Assembly (NCBI GenBank): GCA_944368925.1
Contig: CALVXG010000002.1
Coordinates: 172,701-236,700 of the forward strand
Length of the DNA: 64,000 nucleotides
Origin: an uncultured Clostridia bacterium
GTDB lineage: Bacteria; Bacillota; Clostridia; Christensenellales; Borkfalkiaceae
Direction of reading: 5' to 3'
Position 1 is the first letter of the stretch. Each line of letters begins with the position of its first letter. The notes under the pieces were generated by a model, which worked only from the letters and a program-made list of their open reading frames with translations, had not been told where the DNA came from and made no database searches. Below are positions 25,236-35,340 of the stretch, in pieces. Both the position numbers and the translations under genes were made by a program.

Positions 25236-25430
25236 CTTCGTGCTGTATATAATTTTCTTTCCCCAAAAGTGTACACCCCCCCGCGCTTTCGCTGACACGG
25301 TCTGTCTTATTTTCCCGCACAAACAGCAGAAAAGTGTCCCTTTCTCTCTGTGATGAACGTATCTTTGCTCGGTGGGGGAATTGTCCGACGTTGTGCTTGG
25401 GCTCTGCCAATGGAAAACTTTTCCGACGAA
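25236..25430 (-). pseudogene. Fragment of a DUF3427-type helicase gene at the old end of the CRISPR array
   Basis: This stretch is a diverged copy of 37826-38022, which encodes the C-terminal DUF3427 part of the helicase at 37736. On the minus strand it reads FHWQSPSTTSDNSPTEQRY and, after a frameshift, [18 protein letters not shown] and YIQHED, against [36 protein letters not shown] and YVQHEG in the full gene. It has neither start nor stop of its own. It is a remnant of a second helicase gene or a partial duplication, sitting directly against the degenerate last CRISPR repeat. Confidence 0.8.
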
Positions 25431-27607
25431 TAAGCGCATGTCGCACTCCGTGCGGAGTGCGACTTCAATCTGCTGGCGGTAGTGCGTCGCCTCCATATTT
25501 CAATCCACGCACTCCATGCGGAGTGCGACATCATAGGACTTTGGCTTTGTGCATTTTAGACGATTTCAATCCACGCACTCCATGCGGAGTGCGACCAGAA
25601 CCCGACACGCACGGAAGAAACCACTTTCCATTTCAATCCACGCACTCCATGCGGAGTGCGACGCAACGCAAGCGGGCATACAGAATTCCAACGCGCATTT
25701 CAATCCACGCACTCCATGCGGAGTGCGACTGGAAAGGGGCTTGGTATAGCCCAAACCCCTCAGAATTTCAATCCACGCACTCCATGCGGAGTGCGACGCC
25801 TCCGATCAGCACGCCCTGCGCGGACAACAAAATTTCAATCCACGCACTCCATGCGGAGTGCGACTCCCTCCTTATGCCGTTCCATCAGCGCAATTCGCAA
25901 ATTTCAATCCACGCACTCCATGCGGAGTGCGACTACATGATGCAAGTTGTTTTATCGGTTGTCAGCATTTCAATCCACGCACTCCATGCGGAGTGCGACT
26001 AAAACCGTACTTTTTGATTATGTAATTTTCCCATTTCAATCCACGCACTCCATGCGGAGTGCGGCCCAGCCTTGCACGGAGTTCGGCGTTTTCGGATTCA
26101 TTTCAATCCACGCACTCCATGCGGAGTGCGACGATCACGAAAACGAGCAGCATGGCGGCGAACATACATTTCAATCCACGCACTCCATGCGGAGTGCGAC
26201 CGGACAACCTGTCCCTGCTGCTGAAAGGTTTGTGATTTCAATCCACGCACTCCATGCGGAGTGCGACCATACCCTGATATAGATCCGCCGTTTTCTTTTA
26301 TATTTCAATCCACGCACTCCATGCGGAGTGCGACTTTGCACAAACGCGCAAGGCCGCCATAGATCAAAATTTCAATCCACGCACTCCATGCGGAGTGCGA
26401 CATTGTCTGAAACAGAAGTAGAAGACATGGCGGCGATTTCAATCCACGCACTCCATGCGGAGTGCGACTGTTGATGTCTGATGTCTGGATGTTGACTTTG
26501 ACATTTCAATCCACGCACTCCATGCGGAGTGCGACGTACTCGAATCGGTGACCGTCAACAGCGTTTCGGATTTCAATCCACGCACTCCATGCGGAGTGCG
26601 ACGAATTGTAATGATCTTCGTTTTCGTGGTTATTTGATTTCAATCCACGCACTCCATGCGGAGTGCGACGTTCTGATGAGGAAACTCATGATTATGCCGT
26701 GGAGATTTCAATCCACGCACTCCATGCGGAGTGCGACTCATGCCTATGCAGAATTGTATCGGTATATGGACATTTCAATCCACGCACTCCATGCGGAGTG
26801 CGACGGGTACAGATTCCCAAAGCCAAACGTGGCAGAAATTTCAATCCACGCACTCCATGCGGAGTGCGACGACGATCGGTTAATGAGTAAAAAGTGCGAT
26901 CGTCATTTCAATCCACGCACTCCATGCGGAGTGCGACCTGTCTTGCCATTCCTTTTAACTTGGGATATGCTGAAATTTCAATCCACGCACTCCATGCGGA
27001 GTGCGACGGTACACTCCCATAAGAAAGGGAATCGTGTTAATATTTCAATCCACGCACTCCATGCGGAGTGCGACTTTGTCAACGGGTCTCCGTTATCCAT
27101 GTTGCTGTTATTTCAATCCACGCACTCCATGCGGAGTGCGACCTTGTCTTTAAGGTATGCCGTGAATTTATCAACATTTCAATCCACGCACTCCATGCGG
27201 AGTGCGACATATTTGTTCAAATATGTTACCTTGATCTATGTATTTCAATCCACGCACTCCATGCGGAGTGCGACCTGCTCTCTGTGCTATTTCTCTTCGT
27301 TCGCTCGATTTCAATCCACGCACTCCATGCGGAGTGCGACCCGGGTCTTTTGCAAACTGTTTTGTTAAACGGTCATTTCAATCCACGCACTCCATGCGGA
27401 GTGCGACAATATTTCTACAAGAAAATTTCCATTTCCGCAACATTTCAATCCACGCACTCCATGCGGAGTGCGACCTGGATGCTTGGTATAATCCTTCCGA
27501 GTTTATGATTTCAATCCACGCACTCCATGCGGAGTGCGACGAGGTGGGAGATCGTCTTTCGAAGCTTCTCGTCAATTTCAATCCACGCACTCCATGCGGA
27601 GTGCGAC
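25431..27607 (-). CRISPR. Type I-C CRISPR array, 32 repeats plus one degenerate repeat
   Basis: Thirty-two 33-base repeats (plus strand begins ATTTCAATCC and ends GGAGTGCGAC; first 25497-25529, last 27575-27607) alternate with 31 spacers of 33-37 bases. A further degenerate repeat (about 25431-25463) with only its right half conserved marks the old end; its spacer is 33 bases. Read on the minus strand the repeat starts GTCGCACTCC and ends GGATTGAAAT, the usual I-C form, with an inner hairpin GCACTCC/GGAGTGC. The repeat at 26033-26065 has one change near its end (GCGGC for GCGAC). The array is transcribed leftward from the leader next to cas2. The spacers were not matched to any source. Confidence 0.98.
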
Positions 27608-27752
27608 TCTATATATTGTGCAAAATTGATCTGCCGATACAAGATATCGGAAATCTTCGAGAGCACAAAAATACAAAAGTAAAAATACAGTAAAATAGTT
27701 ATGAAGTCAGAGCGCGAAGCTATGTAGTAAAAAGCATCACTGGCGGTTCGCG
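27608..27752 (-). promoter_or_regulatory. CRISPR leader
   Basis: An AT-rich 145-base stretch between the newest repeat and cas2, as expected for a leader on the minus strand. It contains an inverted repeat AGCGCGAA (27711-27718) / TTCGCGCT (27747-27754) that reaches the cas2 stop codon and may act as terminator or as a site for spacer integration. Confidence 0.75.
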
Positions 27753-28043
27753 CTAAAACAGAAGGGTTCCTTCGCTATCATATGTCTGTTGAACGCCAAA
27801 CTGTTCGATCTTGTCTTTCCATTTATTGCCAAGGTAATAGAATCTCAAGTTATCTTTTTGTTTGTCCATAATTTTGAGTAAGCTATCTTTAAGCAAGATA
27901 AATTTACCGTATTCGATATTGATTTCAAAGACAGAATTTTGTACGCGTTGGCCGTAATTTACGCATTCTTTTGCGATTTTGCGAAGTCTTGTCTTTCCGC
28001 CGGAAGATTCCACATTGACATCATACGTTATAATTACAAACAT
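27753..28043 (-). CDS. cas2: CRISPR-associated endonuclease Cas2
   Basis: A 96-residue protein with the Cas2 start MFVIITYDVNVES (catalytic Asp 8) and the NSVFEINIEYGKF segment. Cas2 forms the adaptation complex with Cas1 and inserts new spacers beside the leader. The normal small size and position between cas1 and the array fit type I-C. It follows cas1 without a gap. Confidence 0.97.
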   Translation of the reverse strand: MFVIITYDVNVESSGGKTRLRKIAKECVNYGQRVQNSVFEINIEYGKFILLKDSLLKIMDKQKDNLRFYYLGNKWKDKIEQFGVQQTYDSEGTLLF

Positions 28044-29072
28044 TCAATTCACCTGCAGACAAGGATATTTATTGATTTCCTGGCGAATAAATTTAGCCAT
28101 AAGATTAGCCTGAACGTAGGGGAAGAGGCCGAATTGCAATTTCTCTTTTAAAAGGGGATGGATGAAACTTTCGCGTTTTTTCTCTTGCCAAAGCGTGATT
28201 ATTTTTTTACGGCCGTCGTCGTTGAGGTACATAGCTCCGCCGACTTGTTGCGTGAAATCATCCTTATTGATTTTTGAAAGGTTTATTGCGCTGATCACGA
28301 ATCTGTCAATCACAGTTCGGAATTCTTCCACGATATCGCAAGCCAAAGAAACTCTTCCGGGGCGGAGAGTGTGATACACGCCGATGTACGGGTCGAGGCC
28401 GACGCACTCGAGGGCGGATGCGATGTCGTTCGTGCAAATAGTATATAGAAAAGAAAGGACGGCATTTATTCTGTCCAGGGGCGGTCTTTTGGTGCGCATA
28501 AACAATCTGAAATATTCACGTTGCCGGAGCAAAAGTTTATCGAAGATTTCAAAGTAGGCTTTTGCGCTTTCTCCTTCTAATCCGCGAAGTTTATCGATAT
28601 CCTGTTCCGATTTTATTTTCGCAAGGTTTTCGGACAGCAGATCCAGGCAATGCGTTATGGGGGCGCATGTATCGGGATCGTCGTTATCTCTTCGGCTTCG
28701 CAAAAGCAGATTGCGCGTATTTTTAATTTTAGCGGACAAAATTGCGCGGATGAGATCGAGGCGTACCGAATTGTCGGCAAACCTTTCGATCTGCTGTTTG
28801 CGCAGAAATACGTTTCCCTTTGTTTTACCCGTGACGCGGGCCAGAAATCTTCCTTGCGGTGACAAGAAACATAAGGCGACGTTTTCCTCCGCGCATTTTC
28901 CCATCAGGGCAGGGCTGCAGCCGAGGTAGTTGAAGCAGTAGATGCTTTCCAGGTTAGCAAAGGGAAGGCGGACTATTTCTTTTCCTTTTTCCGTCAAAAC
29001 AACGTTTTCGCCGTCGAGGGAGAGATAACCTTCTTCCCTGGTTACATACAAAGTATTTAAAAGTTTACGCAT
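28044..29072 (-). CDS. cas1: CRISPR-associated endonuclease Cas1 (type I-C)
   Basis: A 342-residue integrase of usual length. N-terminal beta domain (LNTLYVTREEGYLSLDGENV), then the helical catalytic domain with FLYTICTNDIASALECVGLD, the metal-binding His in YIGVYHTLRPGR and acidic residues in LACDIVEEFR. With Cas2 it integrates new spacers, and in I-C systems Cas4 helps select the adjacent motif. The start overlaps the end of cas4 by eight bases, indicating coupled translation. Confidence 0.97.
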   Translation of the reverse strand: MRKLLNTLYVTREEGYLSLDGENVVLTEKGKEIVRLPFANLESIYCFNYLGCSPALMGKCAEENVALCFLSPQGRFLARVTGKTKGNVFLRKQQIERFADNSVRLDLIRAILSAKIKNTRNLLLRSRRDNDDPDTCAPITHCLDLLSENLAKIKSEQDIDKLRGLEGESAKAYFEIFDKLLLRQREYFRLFMRTKRPPLDRINAVLSFLYTICTNDIASALECVGLDPYIGVYHTLRPGRVSLACDIVEEFRTVIDRFVISAINLSKINKDDFTQQVGGAMYLNDDGRKKIITLWQEKKRESFIHPLLKEKLQFGLFPYVQANLMAKFIRQEINKYPCLQVN

Positions 29073-29688
29073 TGATTTTAACCGCCTTTGGCAGACATAT
29101 ATCTTTCATGGAACATCCGCCGCAATAGACGGACGGATCGACAGGAGGGATGATGGCCTTTGCATAACACAGACGAATCGCATCGATGGCCTGTTTCAAA
29201 TCCTCGTAATCATTTTGCGAAAAGACGATCTCGACGCATTTACGGGTATCCGCATAATAGATGCAGGCTGAACATGACACTCCGAACATCGCATCGGCGC
29301 ATATTTTTTGGGCCAGAATCTGCATTTTATCTGCGGTAAATGCTTGTGAGCGGGTCGTCTTCGTCGGTTTATATTCGACTATTTCAAGGCTGAATTTTTT
29401 GCGATATTTTTCTATGTAACATCCGTTGTTATCGGGGGTGAGCCGGAGGCAATCCAAAACGCCGAATAAGCCCCATTCATCGTTATAAACCTGTACAGAC
29501 CGCTCCACATATTTACTGCGCAGGGAAGACGTCTTTCCGCTATCGGCATTGTTATGGATGATTTGTGACTTACTCACAAAAAAATTTTCGCTCCAATCGC
29601 AGCCGATATGGATCAGACCCCATCGGTGCGGGCAATAGAAATAGTGCTGCAGTTCGCGGATATTGATAATTCTGTCAGAGTCTTTCAA
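29065..29688 (-). CDS. cas4: CRISPR-associated exonuclease Cas4
   Basis: A 207-residue RecB-family nuclease with an iron-sulfur cluster: first cysteine in FYCPHRWG, then GVLDCLR and LEIVEYKPTK (nuclease motifs II and III) and the last three cysteines in VYCGGCSMKDICLP. Cas4 trims prespacers and fixes their orientation relative to the protospacer-adjacent motif. It overlaps both neighbours, cas1 and cas7. Confidence 0.95.
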   Translation of the reverse strand: MKDSDRIINIRELQHYFYCPHRWGLIHIGCDWSENFFVSKSQIIHNNADSGKTSSLRSKYVERSVQVYNDEWGLFGVLDCLRLTPDNNGCYIEKYRKKFSLEIVEYKPTKTTRSQAFTADKMQILAQKICADAMFGVSCSACIYYADTRKCVEIVFSQNDYEDLKQAIDAIRLCYAKAIIPPVDPSVYCGGCSMKDICLPKAVKINA

Positions 29689-30535
29689 TGAGTTGTACTC
29701 CGTCGGGCATATCGGCGTCTACAGTTACAATATAATCGCCAAAGCTTCTGGGGACTTCAACGTCGGGTTTGCGCGTCACGGTCACTTTGTCAAAGAGCAC
29801 AGAGGAAGGGGCGTTGCCGAGTTTGCTTTCATGGCGGAAAACGATAAGTTTTCTGAGACACATTTTACCGCGTGCCGCACTGTGGTCATGCTCGAACATA
29901 TTCAGGATTGCCTCCCACAACAAGGCGAGGTCATCTTCCGAAAAACCGGTCTTTTGCGCGAGCATTGCAGAGATATAACCTTCCGCTCTGTACAAGCCGT
30001 AGGGGATAAAGTTCTTTTTGCCCATTTCCGTTTCCTTGTTTTCCTTGTCGGCAGCAGAGGTGACGGCCTGTCTCGTGATGGTTATTTCCTGGGGAAGGAC
30101 GGGGTCGATGCTTCTTGCAAAGTTGATCTGAACGGGGCCGCGCACGATTCCGCATGGATCGTCGCCCGTGCTCATGACCGCGCCGAATGTGCGCACGTCG
30201 AAGTAATTCGCGCACATATAGTCACGGGCGACTGCGACCGAAGAGACGTTTTTCTTTGCCTCTTTTGTGTTCAGTCCGCACGCTTCGTACGCTTCCGTAA
30301 ATTTTGTGTTGAGGGCTTTGTCCGTTTTGATGAGGATATTGCAGCCGGCTTCGCCCTCGTGGGCCAGTTCGATATAATTGCGGATCTTGCGCTTTAAGCA
30401 GACGTCCGTGACGATGCCGTTGCTTGTTTCCGCATCAACTCTGGGCATGTTGCCTGCGTCGGGATCGCCGTTGGGGTTGCCGTTTTCGCAGTCAAACAAC
30501 ATTACAAATTCATACCTGTTCTGAATCGCTTCCAT
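29675..30535 (-). CDS. cas7c: Cas7 (Csd2), type I-C Cascade backbone
   Basis: A 286-residue protein with the Csd2 opening YEFVMLFDCENGNPNGDPDAGN, shortened here to the hallmark NGNPNGDPDAGNMPR, and later GPVQINFARSID and FVFRHESKLGN-like segments of the RAMP fold. Several copies coat the crRNA in the Cascade complex. Start codon abuts the end of cas8c (one shared base). Confidence 0.97.
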   Translation of the reverse strand: MEAIQNRYEFVMLFDCENGNPNGDPDAGNMPRVDAETSNGIVTDVCLKRKIRNYIELAHEGEAGCNILIKTDKALNTKFTEAYEACGLNTKEAKKNVSSVAVARDYMCANYFDVRTFGAVMSTGDDPCGIVRGPVQINFARSIDPVLPQEITITRQAVTSAADKENKETEMGKKNFIPYGLYRAEGYISAMLAQKTGFSEDDLALLWEAILNMFEHDHSAARGKMCLRKLIVFRHESKLGNAPSSVLFDKVTVTRKPDVEVPRSFGDYIVTVDADMPDGVQLIERL

Positions 30536-32304
30536 TATTTTTCTTCTCCCTTAGAATTTTTTGTATATAAATTTTGTTTTTGCTGATAGTAGCCGAGTAT
30601 AAACATCCCTTGTTCTTCCATATTCAGTGCTTTGGGGAAAGCGCTGTTGATATTGGAGAGGATGCTCTGTATGAGCTTATCCGAACAGATCCTTGCCCCG
30701 TCGCCGAGTTTTGAAAGATGAGCCTGTGCCAACTTCAAAAGCCGCGGGAATACAAGGTAGGGGGTAGCGCATGCCGACGAAAAGAATTTATCTTTTATCG
30801 ACGCATTGACGCTTTTGAGTGCATCCGACTGAATTTTTTCCAGCACGGCAAATAACCTGCCGAGGTTATAGGCCGTATCCGGACTGTTTTCTTGCAACAT
30901 ATTGTAGACCTCCGTTATATATTTTTTTCTTATCAGGCATGCCTTGATGATTCTGGCACGCGTTGAGCTTACCGAGTAAAACTGTTTTTCTGCATTGTCC
31001 CGATCGGTTCGGCAGCGCCTTACGACGGTATTGAGCAAAGTTTGCGGATAGGGCAGAACCTTTATAATGGAAAGTAATAATTTTGCCTGTAACGCGGGAT
31101 CGGGACTTTCATTGGTAACGGGCGATTGCATCGCTCTGTCTATTTCCCAGACGGAAAGCTGTCTGTCGTTTACAGAAAAACTCAGGTCATTGCAATGCTT
31201 TGCAACGTTTGCCATCAGTTTTCCGAATTTTGACCGCTCGAACAACTTTACGGCAAGGCGGCTTACGTTCGGTTTCACGCCGAGGATATAAAAATCGGTG
31301 GAAAGATCCGCAAAATCCATATCGGGCGTACGGCCTTCCCGCAGTTTTCTGAAAACAGAATCGAGGATCTCGTCTTTTGCTTCGTCCGAAGAAGGCGAAA
31401 AAAGAGAGAAAGACAAAAAGTCGAGATAGGGCTTTTCGCTGTCTTTTGTGTTTGCCCAATACAGCAGCGTCATATCGCCTATCGTCTGTCGGTGCATAGG
31501 GGAAGAGACGAGAAAATTGAGGGCCGTCGTATACTTTTTCATGCTTTTTTGCGAAATACTGGCATTGTATGATTTCGTCCTGCCATAGGACTCGAATGCC
31601 GTATTGTTAAAGCAAACCAGATTGACACCGGACGCCTGCCCCCCGCGTATTCCTGCGATCTTATCGTGCGTGCGCGCAAGGGGGAGATATTCCCCCGAAA
31701 TCGCATCCTGCCCTATGACGCCGCCTTCGTTCGATGAGGAAAGGCTTTGTTCCCACTTTGCGCAGACCTGGGGAAGCCTGTTTAAGGGGAAGGTTTCTTC
31801 TCCTTCCAGGGTAATGACAAATTTTGCCGCCGCATAATCTTTTCCCAACTTCAGAAGCTCCGGATTCTGCGTCTGTTCCTCGGGGCGCCAATTCAGCATG
31901 AACGACATATATGCCTGCGCCAGCGGGGAATCGATTCCCTGCAAAAACGCGAGGTTGACCTCCCGGCATTTTTCAAACGCCTTTACGGAGTTCGCCGTCG
32001 TGGCCAGGCCCTCCTTGTTCTTGTCCCATTCCAGCCCGAAAAGATATTTTTCACGGTGGTCGATGGTTTCCGCCGCGATCCCTGAAATCGAATTTCTGAA
32101 GGGGAAGATCTCCTCTTTGCCGACCGTTTTGACTTTTTTCCCGACCGCAATATCGCGCACATAGGGGAGGATGGCGCGGATCGAGCCGTCTGCCCGCAAT
32201 ACGAGGTTGCAGTTGACGATAATTTTGCTGTATCCTTCTTTGATAAGGCCGCTGTCCGGTCGGGCGCGCAGGCAATCATAATATTCACATAAGGCTCTTA
32301 ACAT
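30535..32304 (-). CDS. cas8c: Cas8c (Csd1), type I-C Cascade large subunit
   Basis: A 589-residue protein of normal Csd1 length. Recognisable segments are LRALCEYYDCL at the start, LFGLEWDKNKEG, the YGRTKSYNASISQKSMKKY region, and a helical C-terminal part (AYNLGRLFAVLEKIQ; FILGYYQQKQNLY) that is also translated internally as Cas11c in characterised I-C systems. The protein recognises the protospacer-adjacent motif. It overlaps cas5 by seven bases. Confidence 0.96.
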   Translation of the reverse strand: MLRALCEYYDCLRARPDSGLIKEGYSKIIVNCNLVLRADGSIRAILPYVRDIAVGKKVKTVGKEEIFPFRNSISGIAAETIDHREKYLFGLEWDKNKEGLATTANSVKAFEKCREVNLAFLQGIDSPLAQAYMSFMLNWRPEEQTQNPELLKLGKDYAAAKFVITLEGEETFPLNRLPQVCAKWEQSLSSSNEGGVIGQDAISGEYLPLARTHDKIAGIRGGQASGVNLVCFNNTAFESYGRTKSYNASISQKSMKKYTTALNFLVSSPMHRQTIGDMTLLYWANTKDSEKPYLDFLSFSLFSPSSDEAKDEILDSVFRKLREGRTPDMDFADLSTDFYILGVKPNVSRLAVKLFERSKFGKLMANVAKHCNDLSFSVNDRQLSVWEIDRAMQSPVTNESPDPALQAKLLLSIIKVLPYPQTLLNTVVRRCRTDRDNAEKQFYSVSSTRARIIKACLIRKKYITEVYNMLQENSPDTAYNLGRLFAVLEKIQSDALKSVNASIKDKFFSSACATPYLVFPRLLKLAQAHLSKLGDGARICSDKLIQSILSNINSAFPKALNMEEQGMFILGYYQQKQNLYTKNSKGEEK

Positions 32305-32975
32305 ACAAGCTCCTTTGCACAGAACGCCACGTCGATCACGCCGTCTTTCATGTGCGGACGATAGAATCGCGGCAAAGCCTTATCGGAGGGCTTGCCGTCT
32401 TTATTTTTTTCATATTGCAAGTCGTAGAGCATAAAGCCGAGATCTGCGTCTCCGCGGAGCGTACTTGCGGGCAATTCGTCGACGAGACGGACCTCGGCGG
32501 GGAACTCGCGGCAACCAAGGCAGGGTTGGCTGAAATGCTGGCCTTTTTTCAGACGCCGAAGAAGAATGTTATAGCACTTTACCTTTGTCATGTCGGCGTC
32601 TTTTTCGTCGGTCAGATCAAAATGGAATTCAATGCCGTATTCCACATCTTTCAAGAGCATGCTTGCCCGTTGTGCCCGCTCCTGCTGGTCCGAACAAAAG
32701 ACGGTCGCGTCGCCCGTACCCTTCATCTGTGCAGTGATGCTCTGCGGCGAAATCTTATCGTTCAGTTCGTTGCGCCGTATGTTCACGAAGTTTATCTCTT
32801 TATAGACAATGATCTTGTCTATGACATACTTTACGCCGGGATGCCAGAAAACGGAAGAAATTAACCCTGTCAGCGCACTCGGCGTCGGTACGTCGTAACT
32901 GACGCGCTCGACTTTCATTTCGGGGCGGGAAAAGAGTGCGTAATCGCCCCTGATGATCACTTTAAACCCAAACAT
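32298..32975 (-). CDS. cas5c: Cas5 (Cas5d), type I-C crRNA-processing nuclease
   Basis: A 225-residue RAMP protein starting MFGFKVIIRGDYALFSRPEMKV-like (GDYALFSRPEMK) with SYDVPTPSALTGLISSVFWHPG, the conserved glycine-rich and catalytic region of Cas5d. In type I-C it replaces Cas6, cutting the repeat RNA and remaining on the 5' handle. Thirteen bases separate it from cas3. Confidence 0.97.
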   Translation of the reverse strand: MFGFKVIIRGDYALFSRPEMKVERVSYDVPTPSALTGLISSVFWHPGVKYVIDKIIVYKEINFVNIRRNELNDKISPQSITAQMKGTGDATVFCSDQQERAQRASMLLKDVEYGIEFHFDLTDEKDADMTKVKCYNILLRRLKKGQHFSQPCLGCREFPAEVRLVDELPASTLRGDADLGFMLYDLQYEKNKDGKPSDKALPRFYRPHMKDGVIDVAFCAKELVC

Positions 32976-32988
32976 TTTATGCTCCTTA

Positions 32989-35127
32989 TTAGAAAATATA
33001 GGTGTTATTGTCCGACAGGCAGATGCCTGTATCGGGATCGTAATAGGAAAAATTGGTCAGAAAGCAAAGTCCGTCGCGCTGTGAAACAACGCCCTGTTCC
33101 GACAGCTTTCGGAACTCGTATTCTCTGAGCGATACCGTGTATTGCTGCAATTTCCGCTTTGCTTTCCTCCCGTCCTTCGCAAGTTCTGCAATGATATCTT
33201 TTTGTACGGCATCATCGGGGTACAGAACGATGACGCTGTGGCCCGCATCATCGATGAGTTTAAATTTTTCGGCATAACTTGCGAAGTTGAAACCGGTCGG
33301 AGTCATGAATTTTACAAAATCGTATTCGGACATCGTCTCCTTCCCATAGGTAAAAATTTTGTCAAAATATGCGCGTATCGCTTTGTCCGAGATGCCGAAA
33401 TCGCGCATCACTTCCGTACATACATACTGCTTTGTAAGCATGTGTTTATCCTTCGTCCTCAGATCTTCTTCTTTGAAATCAAAGACATATGTGCGACTCT
33501 TCTCCGAGTCTCTCTTCCCCTCACGGTTGCATCTGCCTGCCGTCTGCAATATGTTGTCTATTCCTGCCCGCTCGCGGAAGACTGCTTCGAAATCAAGATC
33601 GACGCCTGCTTCGATGAGTGAGGTGGAGACAAGTACGAACGGTTCGCCTTGTTTGAGCGCTTCCTTGACCTGGCTGAAGATCCTGTTCCGGTCGAGCTTT
33701 GTTATGTAGGTGGACAAATGATATTTTCTGCCCGAAAGTCTGTTATACAGCTCGCGCGCCGCCTTTCGTGTGTTTACCACAATGAGCGCAGAAGTATGGG
33801 AGGTCGCTTTGCCTAAAAGTTCCTCCGTACTGACAGGGCCGGAATCTTCGACGACACAGCGCTCAAAGGCTTTGAAAACCGTCTTATCGCTGATGACGTC
33901 GCTTATATTCAGACTGTCGCAGCCGAATTCATCCAGCCATTTTCTGAAATCGGGCATTGTTGCCGAAAGCAAAAGCGCTTTGCAGCCGTAATCTTGTACA
34001 AGCAGTTTGATCGCTTCAAGACAGGGCTGATAGAAAAGAGCAGGGAACATATGGGCCTCGTCAAAGACGATAACGCTTTGAGCGATATTGTGCAATTTTC
34101 TCATCTGCGATGGCTTGTTGCCGTAGATCGATTCAAAAAACTGAACATTCGTGGTGACTATGACAGGGGAATCCCAATTTTCCGAAGCAAGAGCGAGTTT
34201 TTGAGCCGTATCGGCGTTTTCCAAGCTGTCATAATCAAAATTACAGTGATGTTCCAATACCGTGTCTTCACCGAAAATGCTGCGAAATACCTGCGCATTC
34301 TGCTCTATGATGCTCGTATACGGAATGACGTAAATTATCCTTTTCAAATTGCGCTTTTTTACAAGTTCAAGTGCAAGATCCATGCTGGCAAGTGTCTTGC
34401 CGCTGCCTGTAGGCACATTCATTGTAAAAATTTGTGCATTGTCTTCACGGTGCGACAAAGTTTGCTTCAGCAAAGTATTTCTCGCTTTCTGAACAGCCGT
34501 TTTGCAAGGGAAAGACGAAATCTTCTCATTTAAGACTAAAAGCATCTTTGAAAAGTCGGCTTCCGAAAACATACGCTCTTTGTCATTGCAAAAACGTTCC
34601 GTATCCAAAAAATCTGCGTCGACCAAAGAAGAAAACATCATGCGTATCCAGAAAGCAAACTGCTTTTTTGCCGAAACGATGTCACGCGCCTGCGGCAGCT
34701 GCAGGGGATTGCTGACGATTTTTTCAGGGGATACTTCGCTCCGATATGCAGAATAATCCTGGGCAACGCGCTTTAATCGGGCTTGAAGAGTATTCTCATC
34801 CGCTCTGTCCGTGACCGTCCCTATATCGGGAAGACCGCCATGGTGTCCGGCTATGCAGTAATCGGCTCCCGGCATAGCATAGGCACGGCTTTCCTTTGCT
34901 CCGCAAAAGGCGTGCTCAATTTTAATACTAGGATCGTGCAGACGCCGTTGAAAATCTTGCTGGTATTTTCCTATATCGTGCAAAAGCCCTAAATTATTGG
35001 AAAATGCGGTGCTGCACCATGCTGCAGAAAACCGAGAACATAGTTTCCCCACATTTTTTAAATGTTCTTCGAGAGGCTGCCAATCTTTTTCGTTGCAACC
35101 GTTCTTTGTATGCGCATAATATTTCAT
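32989..35127 (-). CDS. cas3: Cas3 helicase-nuclease (type I-C)
   Basis: About 712 residues. N-terminal HD nuclease domain (LGLLHDIGKYQQDFQ, IEHAFCG, CIAGHHGGLPD), then a superfamily 2 helicase: NVPTGSGKTLASMDLA (Walker A), VIVTTNVQFFE, VFDEAHMFP (DEAH-type box), LLLSATMP, and motif VI LQTAGRCNREG. Cas3 is recruited by target-bound Cascade and degrades the DNA. ATG at 35127 follows GGCGGGT on the minus strand; the GTG at 35130 is less well placed. First gene of the cas operon, transcribed from the promoter at 35158-35190. Confidence 0.97.
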   Translation of the reverse strand: MKYYAHTKNGCNEKDWQPLEEHLKNVGKLCSRFSAAWCSTAFSNNLGLLHDIGKYQQDFQRRLHDPSIKIEHAFCGAKESRAYAMPGADYCIAGHHGGLPDIGTVTDRADENTLQARLKRVAQDYSAYRSEVSPEKIVSNPLQLPQARDIVSAKKQFAFWIRMMFSSLVDADFLDTERFCNDKERMFSEADFSKMLLVLNEKISSFPCKTAVQKARNTLLKQTLSHREDNAQIFTMNVPTGSGKTLASMDLALELVKKRNLKRIIYVIPYTSIIEQNAQVFRSIFGEDTVLEHHCNFDYDSLENADTAQKLALASENWDSPVIVTTNVQFFESIYGNKPSQMRKLHNIAQSVIVFDEAHMFPALFYQPCLEAIKLLVQDYGCKALLLSATMPDFRKWLDEFGCDSLNISDVISDKTVFKAFERCVVEDSGPVSTEELLGKATSHTSALIVVNTRKAARELYNRLSGRKYHLSTYITKLDRNRIFSQVKEALKQGEPFVLVSTSLIEAGVDLDFEAVFRERAGIDNILQTAGRCNREGKRDSEKSRTYVFDFKEEDLRTKDKHMLTKQYVCTEVMRDFGISDKAIRAYFDKIFTYGKETMSEYDFVKFMTPTGFNFASYAEKFKLIDDAGHSVIVLYPDDAVQKDIIAELAKDGRKAKRKLQQYTVSLREYEFRKLSEQGVVSQRDGLCFLTNFSYYDPDTGICLSDNNTYIF

Positions 35128-35157
35128 CACTTTACCCGCCAGAACTTGATTAAATTC

Positions 35158-35190
35158 ATTTTATCATATAAAATATGACATATATTGTCA
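35158..35190 (-). promoter_or_regulatory. cas operon promoter with palindromic operator
   Basis: On the minus strand a 15-base palindrome TGACAATATATGTCA (35190-35176) is followed after 12 bases, which end TATGA, by TAAAAT (35163-35158), an extended -10 element. There is no good -35 box, so the palindrome probably binds an activator or repressor. The same arrangement, with one base different in the palindrome, is found at 42863-42895. 35191-35340 is AT-rich and shows nothing else. Confidence 0.6.
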
Positions 35191-35340
35191 TGATTAAAAA
35201 ATTTTTACAACTTTTTTTAATAAAAAATAAAACTTTTTAGTAATATAAAAAGGAAAACCGCTTTTCCGCGCTTTCCTAAAATGGAAGATACGGCATCAAT
35301 CAGATTATTTTAAAATTGCTACGGTTTAAAATAAAAAATG

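Noticed and set aside
25334-27693. Several plus-strand reading frames with repeated FQSTHSMRSAT or ISIHALHAECD units, apparently a repeat protein
   Set aside because: They are translations of the 33-base CRISPR repeats in different frames; there is no ribosome site and the frame drifts with spacer length.
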